Of a DNA stretch of 64,000 bases, positions 35,849 through 44,090 are shown one piece after another; position 1 is the first letter of the stretch, and every line of letters begins with the position of its first letter. This DNA is from Paraburkholderia phosphatilytica. Its GTDB lineage: Bacteria > Pseudomonadota > Gammaproteobacteria > Burkholderiales > Burkholderiaceae. Location: positions 1-64,000 of the forward strand of contig NZ_QQOA01000013.1 of NCBI RefSeq assembly GCF_003443895.1, in the 5' to 3' direction. Position numbers and translations under genes: made by a program. Under the pieces are notes generated by a model. That model was not told the DNA's origin and ran no database searches. It saw only the letters and a list, made by a program, of their open reading frames with translations.

Positions 35849-38254
35849 ATGACCGTACGCAACCTCGACGCAGTGTTTCGCCCGGCTTCCGTCGCCGTGA
35901 TCGGCGCTTCGACGCGCGCCCGCAGCATCGGCGCGATGGTGTGGAAGCGCGTGACCGAGGGGGGCTTCACCGGCCCGCTCTATGCGGTCAACCCGCACTA
36001 CGACGAACTGGACGGCCGCAAGGTCTATCACCGCGCGGACGACCTGCCCGAGGCCCCGACGGTCGCATTGATCTGCACGCGGCCGGACACCTGGCCGCAC
36101 CTCGTGCATCACCTGGGTGGCCGCGGCACGCGCGCCGCGATCCTGCTCGGCGAAGTGCGCTGCGACGACGACCGCGCGGCGCTGCGCCACGCGCTCGCCG
36201 CGGCGAAACCACATTTGTTGCGGATCGTCGGGCCAGCGAGTCTCGGCGTCATCACGCCGGGGCTCAACGCGCATCTCGGTGCGCCGTCGCGAACCGTGAA
36301 GGCGGGCGGCGTCGCGTGGGTGTCGCAGTCGAACGCGCTGACCAACGCCGTGCTCGGCTGGGCGCATGCGCGCGGGCTCGGCTTTTCGCACGCGGTGGCG
36401 CTGGGCGGCGAAGCGGACGTGGATGCCGGCGACGTGCTCGACTATCTCGCGAGCGACCCCAGCACGCGTGCGATCCTGCTCGAACTCGACACTGTGCGCG
36501 CCGCGCGCAAGTTCATGTCGGCGGCGCGGGCGGCGGCGCGCAACAAACCGGTGCTCGCGTTGCGCGCGGGCGTCGGCGATCCTGCGAATGGTCTCTATAC
36601 GGCAGCGTTCCGGCGCGCCGGCATGGTCCGCGTGGATTCACTCGACGACCTGCTCGACGAAATCGAAACGCTCGGCGTGGGCCGCGTTGCGGCCAGCGAG
36701 GTCGCGACGCTGATCACGAGCGATCGCGGTGTCGCGACACTGGCATGCGACGCGTTCGCCGTGGCGGGCGATACGCTCGCGCACTGGACGGACGAAGCGG
36801 CGAACGCGCTCCGCGCCAGCTTCGTCGAAACGCTGCCGCACGTCACGCCAGGCAATCCACTGATACTCGGCGACGACGCGCGCCCCGAGCATTTCGCGGC
36901 GGCGTTGCAGGCGCTTGCGCCGCATCGCGCGACCGGCACTGCGTTCGTCGTGCACGCATCGACGCATAGCGCGCCCGCCAGCGAAGTCGCGCGGACGCTG
37001 ATCGCGGAGCATCGGCACGCGTATCGCGGGCTGCTCGCGTGCTTCTTCGGCAGCGTCGACGCGGCGACGCGCGACGCGTTGCACGCGCAGGGCATTCCGG
37101 TGCATACCACGCCGCAGCGCCTTGCTCGCGCGTTCGCGCGTCTCGCCGACTATCGGCTGGGTCGCGAGCTGTTGATGCAGACGCCCGAAGTGCTGTCGGT
37201 ACGGGTGCCGGAGCAGATCGAAGCCGCGCAGAAGTTCGCGTGCGCGGCGCTCGCGGCAAGCGGCGCGGGTCGTGCGCAGCTCGATGCGGATGCCGCGGGG
37301 CAACTGCTCGCGTACTTCGGGCTCACGGTGGCGACGCACGTGTCGGTGGCCGATCACGCGGAGGTGCAGGAGTTCGTGGTGGACGTCGAAGTGGAACTGT
37401 TCGACGACGTCAACTTCGGGCCGGTGTTTCGCTTCACGACGCCGTCCGCCGATGGCGTGTCGCCGCCGGTGCATGGCTACGGATTGCCGCCGCTGAATTC
37501 CGTGCTCGCGGGCGACCTCGTCTCGCGCTCGCCGTACTCGCGGCGCGCGATGCCCGGACCGACGCTTGCCGCGTTCACGGCGCTCTCGCAGGCGGTGTGC
37601 GAGGTGCGCGAGATCGTCGGCATGAAGCTGGTGTTGCGCGTGCTGGTCGATCGCGTCGTGGTGATCGAGCCGGGCGTGACGCTCGCCGCAGGGCGCAGCC
37701 GGCTCGCGATCATGCCGTATCCGCGGCGCTATGAAGAGACGCTCGACTGGCGCGGCCAGCGGTTAACGGTGCGACCGATCCGTCCGGAAGATGAAGCGGC
37801 GCATCGAGAGCTGGTCGAATCGATGACGCCCGACGATCTGCGGCTGCGCTTTTTCTCGGCAGTGGGCACCTTCGATCACTCGCAGCTCGCGCGCATGACG
37901 CAGATCGACTACGACCGCGAGATGGCGCTGATCGCGACCGTGCCGCGCGACGATGGTACGTGCCAGACGCTCGGGGTCGTGCGCGCGGTGGCCGATCCGG
38001 ACCACGAGACCGCGGAGTTCGCGGTGGCGATCCGTTCGGATCAGAAGGGACGGGGGTTGGGGCGGCTGCTGGTGCAGCGGATCATCGCGTACGCGCGGGT
38101 ACGCGGCATCCATTGGCTGGTGGGTGAAGCACTGCGCGAGAACAGCGGGATGATCGCGCTTGCGCGCAGCAGTGGGTTCACGCTTACGCCGACCGAAGAT
38201 CCCACTGTGGTGGGATTTCGGCTGGCGATCGAGCAGGAAGAAAAGGTGGCGTGA
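35849..38254 (+). CDS. Pat-like protein: CoA-binding/ligase domains fused to GNAT, shortened ATP-grasp
   Basis: An 801-residue cytoplasmic protein with ATG at 35849 and AAGGAG upstream. Order: CoA-binding Rossmann domain ~1-130 (FRPASVAVIGASTRARSIGA), succinyl-CoA-ligase-like domains ~140-470, an incomplete ATP-grasp region ~475-640, and a C-terminal GNAT domain ~640-795 (RLTVRPIRPEDEAAHRELVE, AVAIRSDQKGRGLGRLLVQR). Bacterial Pat proteins of this layout acetylate lysines, for example in acetyl-CoA synthetase, and run near 890 residues. Here the GLTVATHVSVADHAEVQEFV strand jumps directly to the end of the domain, lacking the usual ALGYPVALK and HKSDVGGV segments, i.e. ~90 residues. The acetyltransferase part looks intact. 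Confidence 0.82.
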   Translation: MTVRNLDAVFRPASVAVIGASTRARSIGAMVWKRVTEGGFTGPLYAVNPHYDELDGRKVYHRADDLPEAPTVALICTRPDTWPHLVHHLGGRGTRAAILLGEVRCDDDRAALRHALAAAKPHLLRIVGPASLGVITPGLNAHLGAPSRTVKAGGVAWVSQSNALTNAVLGWAHARGLGFSHAVALGGEADVDAGDVLDYLASDPSTRAILLELDTVRAARKFMSAARAAARNKPVLALRAGVGDPANGLYTAAFRRAGMVRVDSLDDLLDEIETLGVGRVAASEVATLITSDRGVATLACDAFAVAGDTLAHWTDEAANALRASFVETLPHVTPGNPLILGDDARPEHFAAALQALAPHRATGTAFVVHASTHSAPASEVARTLIAEHRHAYRGLLACFFGSVDAATRDALHAQGIPVHTTPQRLARAFARLADYRLGRELLMQTPEVLSVRVPEQIEAAQKFACAALAASGAGRAQLDADAAGQLLAYFGLTVATHVSVADHAEVQEFVVDVEVELFDDVNFGPVFRFTTPSADGVSPPVHGYGLPPLNSVLAGDLVSRSPYSRRAMPGPTLAAFTALSQAVCEVREIVGMKLVLRVLVDRVVVIEPGVTLAAGRSRLAIMPYPRRYEETLDWRGQRLTVRPIRPEDEAAHRELVESMTPDDLRLRFFSAVGTFDHSQLARMTQIDYDREMALIATVPRDDGTCQTLGVVRAVADPDHETAEFAVAIRSDQKGRGLGRLLVQRIIAYARVRGIHWLVGEALRENSGMIALARSSGFTLTPTEDPTVVGFRLAIEQEEKVA

Positions 38255-38797
38255 TCAGGCTGCGAGCCTGGCCGTCGCTTCCACCACCTGCGCGCGCGAC
38301 ACGGACAGCTCGTCGAGCCACGCATCGGCGTACGTCGCGCCGGTTTCGCGTTCGAGCCGCGCGATCGTCGCCGCGCAGCGCGCTGCGTCCTTCGGCGTCG
38401 CGATGAAGTGCTTCACCGATTCGCCCGCCGTGAACGCTTCGAACAGCGGCGCGCGCACTTCGTCCGGCAGCGTGCGCGTCCATTGATACGGCTTGCCGTT
38501 GAACGTCAGCGAAGGCGGCAGCACGCGCTCTTTCTTCGTGGCGGGAATCAGCCCGAACGTGCGGGCCGCGTCGCCGATCTGCTCGGACGAGAACAGCTCG
38601 TCGGGCGAAATCTCGAACTGCTGGATGTAGGCTTCGATGGCCTGCATCGCGGCTGCGCGGTCGTCGCGCTTCTTCTGTGCGCGCGAGACGATCTCGCGCA
38701 GTTCGTCGGCTTCTTCCGGCGTAATCGAGAAGCTGGCCTGCTTCTGCTGAAGCTCGGAAAAGCGAAGGAATTCCTGGTCGTTGAGGAGTTTGGCCAT
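38255..38797 (-). CDS. Conserved-looking cytoplasmic protein, 180 residues, unknown function
   Basis: Starts MAKLLNDQEFLRFSELQQKQ; charged, without signal peptide or membrane helix. The first half is helical (EEADELREIVSRAQKKRDDR, AAMQAIEAYIQQFEISPDEL), the middle has SLTFNGKPYQWTRTLPDEVR, which looks like a small beta-element, and the end is helical. The helix plus ISPDELF segment faintly recalls H-NS-type oligomerisation regions, but no DNA-binding core is seen, so I do not assign that family. Its stop is next to the Pat-like gene's stop (convergent). Regular codon bias supports a real gene. Confidence 0.62.
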   Translation of the reverse strand: MAKLLNDQEFLRFSELQQKQASFSITPEEADELREIVSRAQKKRDDRAAAMQAIEAYIQQFEISPDELFSSEQIGDAARTFGLIPATKKERVLPPSLTFNGKPYQWTRTLPDEVRAPLFEAFTAGESVKHFIATPKDAARCAATIARLERETGATYADAWLDELSVSRAQVVEATARLAA

Positions 38798-38919
38798 GAC
38801 GTTTCGAAGGGCGCGCACGGTGCGAGCCCGTGCGTCGATTTTGGAAAGGGCCGCCATTCTAACGTGACGCGCGCGAAGAATTCCAGCGCGCGTTTCAGCT
38901 TCTCTCGAACACCCCAGCC

Positions 38920-39735
38920 TCACTCGGCGAGCATCGCCGCGACATCGCGGCCATCTTCCTCGCGAAACAGCGATAGCGCCTGCACGGTTTCGCGCAGCAG
39001 GTCCGCCGCCGTTTCGAGCGTCGGCGCGACGTACTCGTCGATCCGGCGCAGGTACGGGCAGGTCAACGCCGCGATCGCGCGGCCGCGTGGGCCGAGGATC
39101 GGAAACGTGATGTCGGTCACGCCGAAGATCTGCTGGCTGTCCTTCTGCAATACGCCATCCGCGCGGATCGCCGCGCACGCGGCTTCGAGCGCGGCGCGAT
39201 CCACGTCGATCTCGCCCTTCACCTTCGTGTGCTCGGCCAGCATGTGCTCGCGCTGCTCGGGCGTCTGGAACGCGAGCATCACGCGCCCCGATGCGGTGTC
39301 GATCAGACCGACGCGCGATCCGAGCCGCACCGACATGCCCCACGTGCCCGGTCCGTCGACCTGCGCGATCACCAGCAGGTTGCCGCGATCGTAGACGGCG
39401 AGATGGCACGACTGCTCGGCGGCATCCGCGAAACGGCGCATCAGCGGCTGGGCTTCGGCGATCAGCCGGTTCATCGGCGGATGCCGGTGCGCGAGCGCGT
39501 ACAGCTTGAGGCTCAGCGCGTAGCGGTCGCCCGCGGCGGAGCGCACCACGTACTGCCGCGCGACCAGCCGTTCGAGCATCCGGTAGATCTCGCTCGCGTT
39601 GCGGTTCAGAAGCTTCGTGATTTCGGCGCGCGTAAGGCCGCCCTTCTGCTCGGCGAGCAGCTCGAGTATGTCGAGCCCTTTGTCGAGGGCGGGCGCGCGA
39701 TAGCGGTCGGCGTCGTTCGTGTCGTCGGCATCCAT
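38920..39735 (-). CDS. IclR-family regulator of the sugar operon
   Basis: A 271-residue regulator. The N-terminal winged HTH is ALDKGLDILELLAEQKGGLT then RAEITKLLNRNASEIYRMLE; the C-terminal IclR effector domain covers ~90-265 (GNLLVIAQVDGPGTWGMSVR; GRVMLAFQ; GVTDITFPILGPRGRAIAAL). It is divergent from, and 289 bp from, the first gene of the sugar ABC-transporter/catabolic operon, with dyads in between. IclR proteins commonly repress sugar-acid and sugar catabolic operons. Assignment as the operon regulator is inference from orientation and sites. Confidence 0.88.
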   Translation of the reverse strand: MDADDTNDADRYRAPALDKGLDILELLAEQKGGLTRAEITKLLNRNASEIYRMLERLVARQYVVRSAAGDRYALSLKLYALAHRHPPMNRLIAEAQPLMRRFADAAEQSCHLAVYDRGNLLVIAQVDGPGTWGMSVRLGSRVGLIDTASGRVMLAFQTPEQREHMLAEHTKVKGEIDVDRAALEAACAAIRADGVLQKDSQQIFGVTDITFPILGPRGRAIAALTCPYLRRIDEYVAPTLETAADLLRETVQALSLFREEDGRDVAAMLAE

Positions 39736-39850
39736 GGTGTGTCGATTCCTGAGCGCATCGGCCTTTGCGTGGCTGTGGCGCGTGAGTGTAATCCGCCACG
39801 GCGATCCGTCCGTCAGGGAAAACACGGACGGATACAGCATCGCATCGGTC

Positions 39851-39895
39851 TTGACCGCGAAACATTCGTATATGAATAATACGTTCATTGGTGAA
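39851..39895 (+). promoter_or_regulatory. Promoter and operator candidate of the fucose-type operon
   Basis: TTGACC (39851-39856) and AATAAT (39875-39880) are 18 bases apart and face the transporter gene. Two dyads overlap and follow them: ATTCGTATATGAAT (39864-39877, imperfect) between the hexamers and TTCATTGGTGAA (39884-39895, perfect TTCA/TGAA) after them. Such a placement fits repression by the adjacent IclR protein. Confidence 0.5.
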
Positions 39896-40024
39896 TGAGC
39901 GGTGGTCGATCCACCCATCCACCAATCGACGAGAAAGAACGCGAAACGCGATGTGCCCCGGCCGTCAGGCGGGCGGCTCAGGCCGTGGTTCAAGCAGTTC
40001 AACAAAGCAGACTGGAGACACAAC

Positions 40025-41104
40025 ATGACTGGACGCAGTCCCCGCAAGTCCTTGAATCAAGGCCAGGGCGCCGCCCGCCGCCTGTTCCGCCGCGCGCTGA
40101 CGGTCAGCGCGCTCGCCGTCGCGGTTGCCGGCATGACGGGTTTCGCCGCGAGCAGCGCCGCGCAGGCCGCCGAAACGGGCAAGGTCGGCCTCGGCCTGCC
40201 GCTCCTGACCTCCCCGTTCTGGGAGTCGTACAACAACTACCTGCCGGTGTACGCGAAGCAGATGGACATCAGCGTGCTCGCGCCGGTCAACTCGAACAAC
40301 GACCCCGCGCAGCAGATCACCGACATGGCCAACATGGTCAACCAGGGTGTGAAGGGCATCGTGGTCGGACCGATCGATTCGGCTGCCATCAGCCGCGCGC
40401 TGGATAACGCGTCGTCGAAGGACGTGAAGGTCGTCGCGGTGGATGTTGCGCCGACCCAGGGCAAGGTCGCGATGGTGGTGCGCGCCGACAACCGCGCGTA
40501 TGGCGAGAAGGCGTGCAAGTACATCGGCGATCACGTGCCGTCGGGCAAGGTCGTGCAGATCATGGGCGATCTCGCGTCGGTGAACGGCCGCGACCGTTCG
40601 GAAGCGTTCCGCTCGTGCCTGAAGCACTATCCGAAGCTGTCGCTGCTGGAAATTCCGGCGGGCTGGAAGGGCGACGTGGCCGCGAGTGCACTGGATAGCC
40701 TGCTCACCGCGAATCCCGACGTGAAGGCGATCTACATGCAGGCAGGCGGCGTCTATCTCGCGCCGACGCTGCAGACGCTGCGCCGCAAGCAGATGCTGTT
40801 CCCCGCCGGCGATCCGAAGCACGTCGTGATCGTCAGCAATGACGGCATTCCGCAGGAGTACGACGCAATCCGCAAGGGCGAAATCGACGCGACCGTATCG
40901 CAGCCGGCCGACCTCTACGCGAAGTACGGCCTGTACTACGTGAAGGCCGCGCTGGAAGGCAAGACCTTCAAGCCGGGCCCGACCGATCACGGCAGCACGA
41001 TCGTCCAGCTGCCGTCCGGCCTGCTCGAGGATCAGTTGCCTGCACCGCTCGTGACGAAGGCGAACGTCGACGACAAGAGCCTGTGGGGCAATACGCTGAA
41101 ATGA
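40025..41104 (+). CDS. Sugar ABC transporter periplasmic binding protein (CUT2 / ribose-type)
   Basis: A 359-residue protein with a long Sec signal (basic RRLFRRALTV, core ALAVAVAGMTGFAASSA, cleavage near AQA-AE ~50). The mature part begins GKVGLGLPLLTSPFWESYNN and contains NNDPAQQITDMANMVNQGVK, GIVVGPIDSAAI, and NDGIPQEYDAIRKGEIDATV, typical of the Peripla_BP_4 (RbsB-like) class. It captures the pathway sugar, probably L-fucose or a stereochemical relative, and delivers it to the next two genes. The stop codon overlaps the ATPase ATG as ATGA. Confidence 0.9.
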   Translation: MTGRSPRKSLNQGQGAARRLFRRALTVSALAVAVAGMTGFAASSAAQAAETGKVGLGLPLLTSPFWESYNNYLPVYAKQMDISVLAPVNSNNDPAQQITDMANMVNQGVKGIVVGPIDSAAISRALDNASSKDVKVVAVDVAPTQGKVAMVVRADNRAYGEKACKYIGDHVPSGKVVQIMGDLASVNGRDRSEAFRSCLKHYPKLSLLEIPAGWKGDVAASALDSLLTANPDVKAIYMQAGGVYLAPTLQTLRRKQMLFPAGDPKHVVIVSNDGIPQEYDAIRKGEIDATVSQPADLYAKYGLYYVKAALEGKTFKPGPTDHGSTIVQLPSGLLEDQLPAPLVTKANVDDKSLWGNTLK

Positions 41105-42657
41105 GCGATCTCCTTCCTGAAGCCGCCGGAGGACGTGCGTCGGACGCCGCGGGTTCGCCCGCGGTCGTGGAGGCGCTGAACGTCACGAAGCGCTTCGGCT
41201 CGACGGCGGCGCTCAGGGACGTGAGCATCCGTGTGATGTCCGGCGAGTCGCATGCGCTCGTCGGACGCAACGGCGCGGGCAAGTCGACGCTGGTGTCGAT
41301 CCTGACCGGGCTGCGCAAGCCTGACACGGGGGACGTGCGCTTCGGCGGCCAGGAAGCGCCGCCGCTCGCGGATCGCGACGCATGGCGCGAGCGCGTGGCC
41401 TGCGTCTACCAGCATTCGACGATCATCCGCGATCTGTCGGTCGCGGAGAATCTGTTCATCAACCGTCAGCCGCTGCGGCGCGGCACGATCGACTGGTCGG
41501 CGATGCGCCGCGATGCGCGCGCGCTGCTGGACCACTGGAAGATCGACGTACGCGCAGACGCGCGTGCCGGCGATCTTTCCGTCGAAGCGCGGCAACTGGT
41601 CGAGATCGCGCGGGCGCTGTCGTACGGCGCGCGCTTCATCATCCTCGACGAACCCACCGCGCAGCTCGATGGCGACGAAATCAAGCGTCTCTTTACGCGC
41701 ATTCGCGAGTTGCAGCGCGAGGGCGTCACGTTCCTTTTCATCTCGCACCACCTGCAGGAGGTGTACGAGATCTGCCAGGCGGTCACGGTGCTGCGCGACG
41801 CGCGGCATATCGTCAGCGCGCCGGTATCGGCGCTGCCGCGCGAGCAGCTGATCGAAGCGATGACGGGCGAGCACGGCGGCCTCGCGGTGAACGATGCAGT
41901 GAACCGCGCGCCGCTCGCGGCGGATACGCCGGTTGCGTTGGAGGTCTCGAAGCTCAGCGGCTCCGACTATGCGAATGTGTCGTTCGCGGTGAAACGCGGC
42001 GAAGTGGTCGGGCTGACCGGCGCGACCAGCAGCGGCCGCACGAGCGTCGCCGAAGCGATCGCTGGACTGCGCGCGCAGACGGGCGGCGAAGTGCGCGTGA
42101 ACGGCACCGTGCTGCCGGCGGGCGACGTGCCCGCGGCGCTCGCGAACGGCATCGGCTGCGTGCCGAAGGATCGCCATCACGAAGGGCTCGTGCTGACTCA
42201 GTCCGTAGCGGAAAACGCATCGATGACGATCGCGCGCCTGCTCGGCAAATTCGGCATCGCGCCGCCCGCGAAGAAGAACGCGTTCGGCCGCCGGATGATC
42301 GAGGCGCTCGGCATCGTCGCGCCTGGACCCGAGCACGTCGTGTCGGGACTCTCGGGCGGCAACCAGCAGAAGGTGGTGATGGCGCGCGCGCTCGCCACCG
42401 ATCCGAACGTGCTGGTACTGATCGACCCCACCGCGGGCGTCGACGTCAAATCGAAAGAAGCGTTGCTGTCGGTGATCGACCGCGTGCGCGACGAAGGCAA
42501 GTCCGTGCTCGTCGTGTCGGGCGAACTCGACGACCTGCGCACCTGCGACCGCGTGATCGTGATGTTCCGCGGCGCGATCGCTACCGAATTCGCGGCGGGC
42601 TGGCAGGACCACGACCTGATCGCATCCGTAGAAGGAGTTGCTCTCCATGAAGAATAG
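41101..42657 (+). CDS. Sugar ABC transporter ATP-binding protein, two fused NBDs
   Basis: A 518-residue cytoplasmic ATPase of the RbsA/XylG type. NBD1: Walker A GRNGAGKSTL, Q-loop YQHSTIIRDLSVAEN, signature LSVEARQLVEIA, Walker B FIILDEPTA. NBD2: TGATSSGRTSVAE (Arg in place of the P-loop Lys, normal for CUT2), signature LSGGNQQKV, Walker B LVLIDPTAGVD. It powers uptake by the permease encoded next. Its start overlaps the binding-protein stop by four bases, and its own end overlaps the permease start by 11. Confidence 0.92.
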   Translation: MSDLLPEAAGGRASDAAGSPAVVEALNVTKRFGSTAALRDVSIRVMSGESHALVGRNGAGKSTLVSILTGLRKPDTGDVRFGGQEAPPLADRDAWRERVACVYQHSTIIRDLSVAENLFINRQPLRRGTIDWSAMRRDARALLDHWKIDVRADARAGDLSVEARQLVEIARALSYGARFIILDEPTAQLDGDEIKRLFTRIRELQREGVTFLFISHHLQEVYEICQAVTVLRDARHIVSAPVSALPREQLIEAMTGEHGGLAVNDAVNRAPLAADTPVALEVSKLSGSDYANVSFAVKRGEVVGLTGATSSGRTSVAEAIAGLRAQTGGEVRVNGTVLPAGDVPAALANGIGCVPKDRHHEGLVLTQSVAENASMTIARLLGKFGIAPPAKKNAFGRRMIEALGIVAPGPEHVVSGLSGGNQQKVVMARALATDPNVLVLIDPTAGVDVKSKEALLSVIDRVRDEGKSVLVVSGELDDLRTCDRVIVMFRGAIATEFAAGWQDHDLIASVEGVALHEE

Positions 42658-43672
42658 TGTGCACCCGACGCCGACCTTCGCCGCCGCGCCGGGCGCGCGC
42701 AGCGCCACGCGTTTCGACTTCGCGCGGCTGCGCGAACTGGCGCTCGTGCCTGCGCTGATCCTGCTGATCGTGATCGGCGCGTTCGTCAGCCCGAGTTTTC
42801 TTACGAAGGCGAATCTGATCAGCGTGCTGGGTTCGTCGGCGGCGCTTGCGCTCGTCGTGCTCGCCGAATCGCTGATCGTGCTCACCGGCAAGTTCGATCT
42901 CTCGCTTGAATCGACGGTGGGCATCGCGCCCGCGATCGGCGCGATGCTCGTGATGCCGGCAACGTCCGCGGGCTTCGGGCTGCAATGGCCCGCGTTCGCC
43001 GGGCTGATCGCAATCGTCGCGGTGGGCGCGCTGGTGGGTTTCATCAACGGCTTCCTGGTGGTGCGGCTGCGGCTCAACGCGTTCATCGTCACGCTCGCGA
43101 TGCTGATCGTGCTGCGCGGCATGCTGGTCGGCGCGACCAAGGGCGGCACGCTGTTCGATATGCCGTCGTCGTTCTTCGCGCTCGCCACGACGATCGTGCT
43201 CGGCCTGCCGCTGTCGGTCTGGCTCGCGGCTGTCGCGTTCGCGATTGCCGCGTTCATGCTGCGCTATCACCGTCTGGGCCGCGCGCTCTATGCGATCGGC
43301 GGCAATCCGGAAGCGGCGCGCGCGGCGGGCATTCGCGTCGAGCGCATCACGTGGGGCGTGTTCGTGCTCGGCAGCATCCTGGCGTCGATCGGCGGGCTGG
43401 TCGTGACGGGCTATGTTGGTGCGATCAATGCGAACCAGGGCAACGGCATGATCTTCACGGTGTTCGCAGCCGCGGTGATCGGCGGCATTTCGCTCGACGG
43501 CGGCAGGGGCTCGATGTTCGGCGCGCTGTCCGGCGTGCTGCTGCTCGGCGTCGTGCAGAACCTGCTGACGCTCGCGCAGGTCCCGTCGTTCTGGATCCAG
43601 GCGATCTACGGCGCGATCATCCTCGGCTCGCTGATGGTGGCGCGCATCGCGGGCGGCGAAGGACAAAACTGA
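42647..43672 (+). CDS. Sugar ABC transporter permease (CUT2)
   Basis: A 341-residue protein of 8-10 helices. GAAGGAG precedes ATG 42647, inside the end of the ATPase gene. Family motifs: FVSPSFLTKANLISVLGSSA, LVVLAESLIVLTGKFDLSLE (the RbsC-type core), GFINGFLVVRLRLNAFIVTL (the coupling/G-x-x-N-G loop), GGNPEAARAAGIRV (cytoplasmic coupling helix), and GGISLDGGRGSMFGA near the end. It forms the membrane channel for the sugar. The next gene starts 22 bases on. Confidence 0.92.
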   Translation: MKNSVHPTPTFAAAPGARSATRFDFARLRELALVPALILLIVIGAFVSPSFLTKANLISVLGSSAALALVVLAESLIVLTGKFDLSLESTVGIAPAIGAMLVMPATSAGFGLQWPAFAGLIAIVAVGALVGFINGFLVVRLRLNAFIVTLAMLIVLRGMLVGATKGGTLFDMPSSFFALATTIVLGLPLSVWLAAVAFAIAAFMLRYHRLGRALYAIGGNPEAARAAGIRVERITWGVFVLGSILASIGGLVVTGYVGAINANQGNGMIFTVFAAAVIGGISLDGGRGSMFGALSGVLLLGVVQNLLTLAQVPSFWIQAIYGAIILGSLMVARIAGGEGQN

Positions 43673-43694
43673 ACCGGTATCACGGAGAACCATC

Positions 43695-44027
43695 TTGAGC
43701 AGTCCCCCGACCACCGCGCACACCGACGCGCGCCTGTTGCTGCTGAGCCCCGACGACAACTGTCTGATCGCCGGCGCGCGGCTCGATGCCGGCACGCCGG
43801 TCGAGATCGAAGGCGAGCGCGTGACGCTCGCGAAGACTATCGAGCTCGGCCATAAAGTGGCGCGGCATGCGCTCGCGAGCGAGGCGAAGGTGCTGCGCTA
43901 CGGCGCGGTGATCGGCCACGTGACGGAAGACGTTGCGCGCGGCGAGCATCTGCACACGCACAACCTCGCGAGCGACTATCTGCCGACCTATACGCACGAC
44001 ACGGGTCACGAGTTCGTGCATCACTGA
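43695..44027 (+). CDS. Altronate-dehydratase-family enzyme, small SAF-domain subunit
   Basis: A 110-residue protein from a TTG start with GGAG upstream (CACGGAGAACCATC). It corresponds to the N-terminal SAF domain of altronate dehydratase UxaA: DDNCLIAGARLDAGTPVEIE, then KVARHALASEAKVLRYGAVI, then EDVARGEHLHTHNL, the HTHN strand being the family's metal/substrate-site element. In this genome it is separate from the catalytic subunit encoded 63 bases downstream, as in split members. Together they would dehydrate an L-fuconate-type sugar acid to its 2-keto-3-deoxy form. Subunit pairing is inferred. Confidence 0.83.
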   Translation: MSSPPTTAHTDARLLLLSPDDNCLIAGARLDAGTPVEIEGERVTLAKTIELGHKVARHALASEAKVLRYGAVIGHVTEDVARGEHLHTHNLASDYLPTYTHDTGHEFVHH

Positions 44028-44033
44028 AGCGCC

Positions 44034-44063
44034 GCATCTGGCACATCAGCATCTGGCACATCA
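44034..44063. repeat. 15-bp tandem repeat x2 between dehydratase subunits
   Basis: GCATCTGGCACATCA occurs twice in direct succession (44034-44048, 44049-44063) in the 63-base spacer between the two dehydratase genes. It looks like a recent duplication; removing one copy would leave a spacer of ~48 bases. Confidence 0.75.
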
Positions 44064-44090
44064 CGCGGCAGCACACCAGCAGGAACGATC

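Noticed and set aside
38255..39925. One 556-codon frame joining the IclR region and the small hypothetical protein
   Set aside because: The first part is a shadow of the IclR gene; the hypothetical protein starts at 38797.
41101..42657. Second Walker A of the sugar ATPase has Arg instead of Lys, suggesting a dead site
   Set aside because: This substitution is usual in the second NBD of CUT2 transporters such as RbsA.
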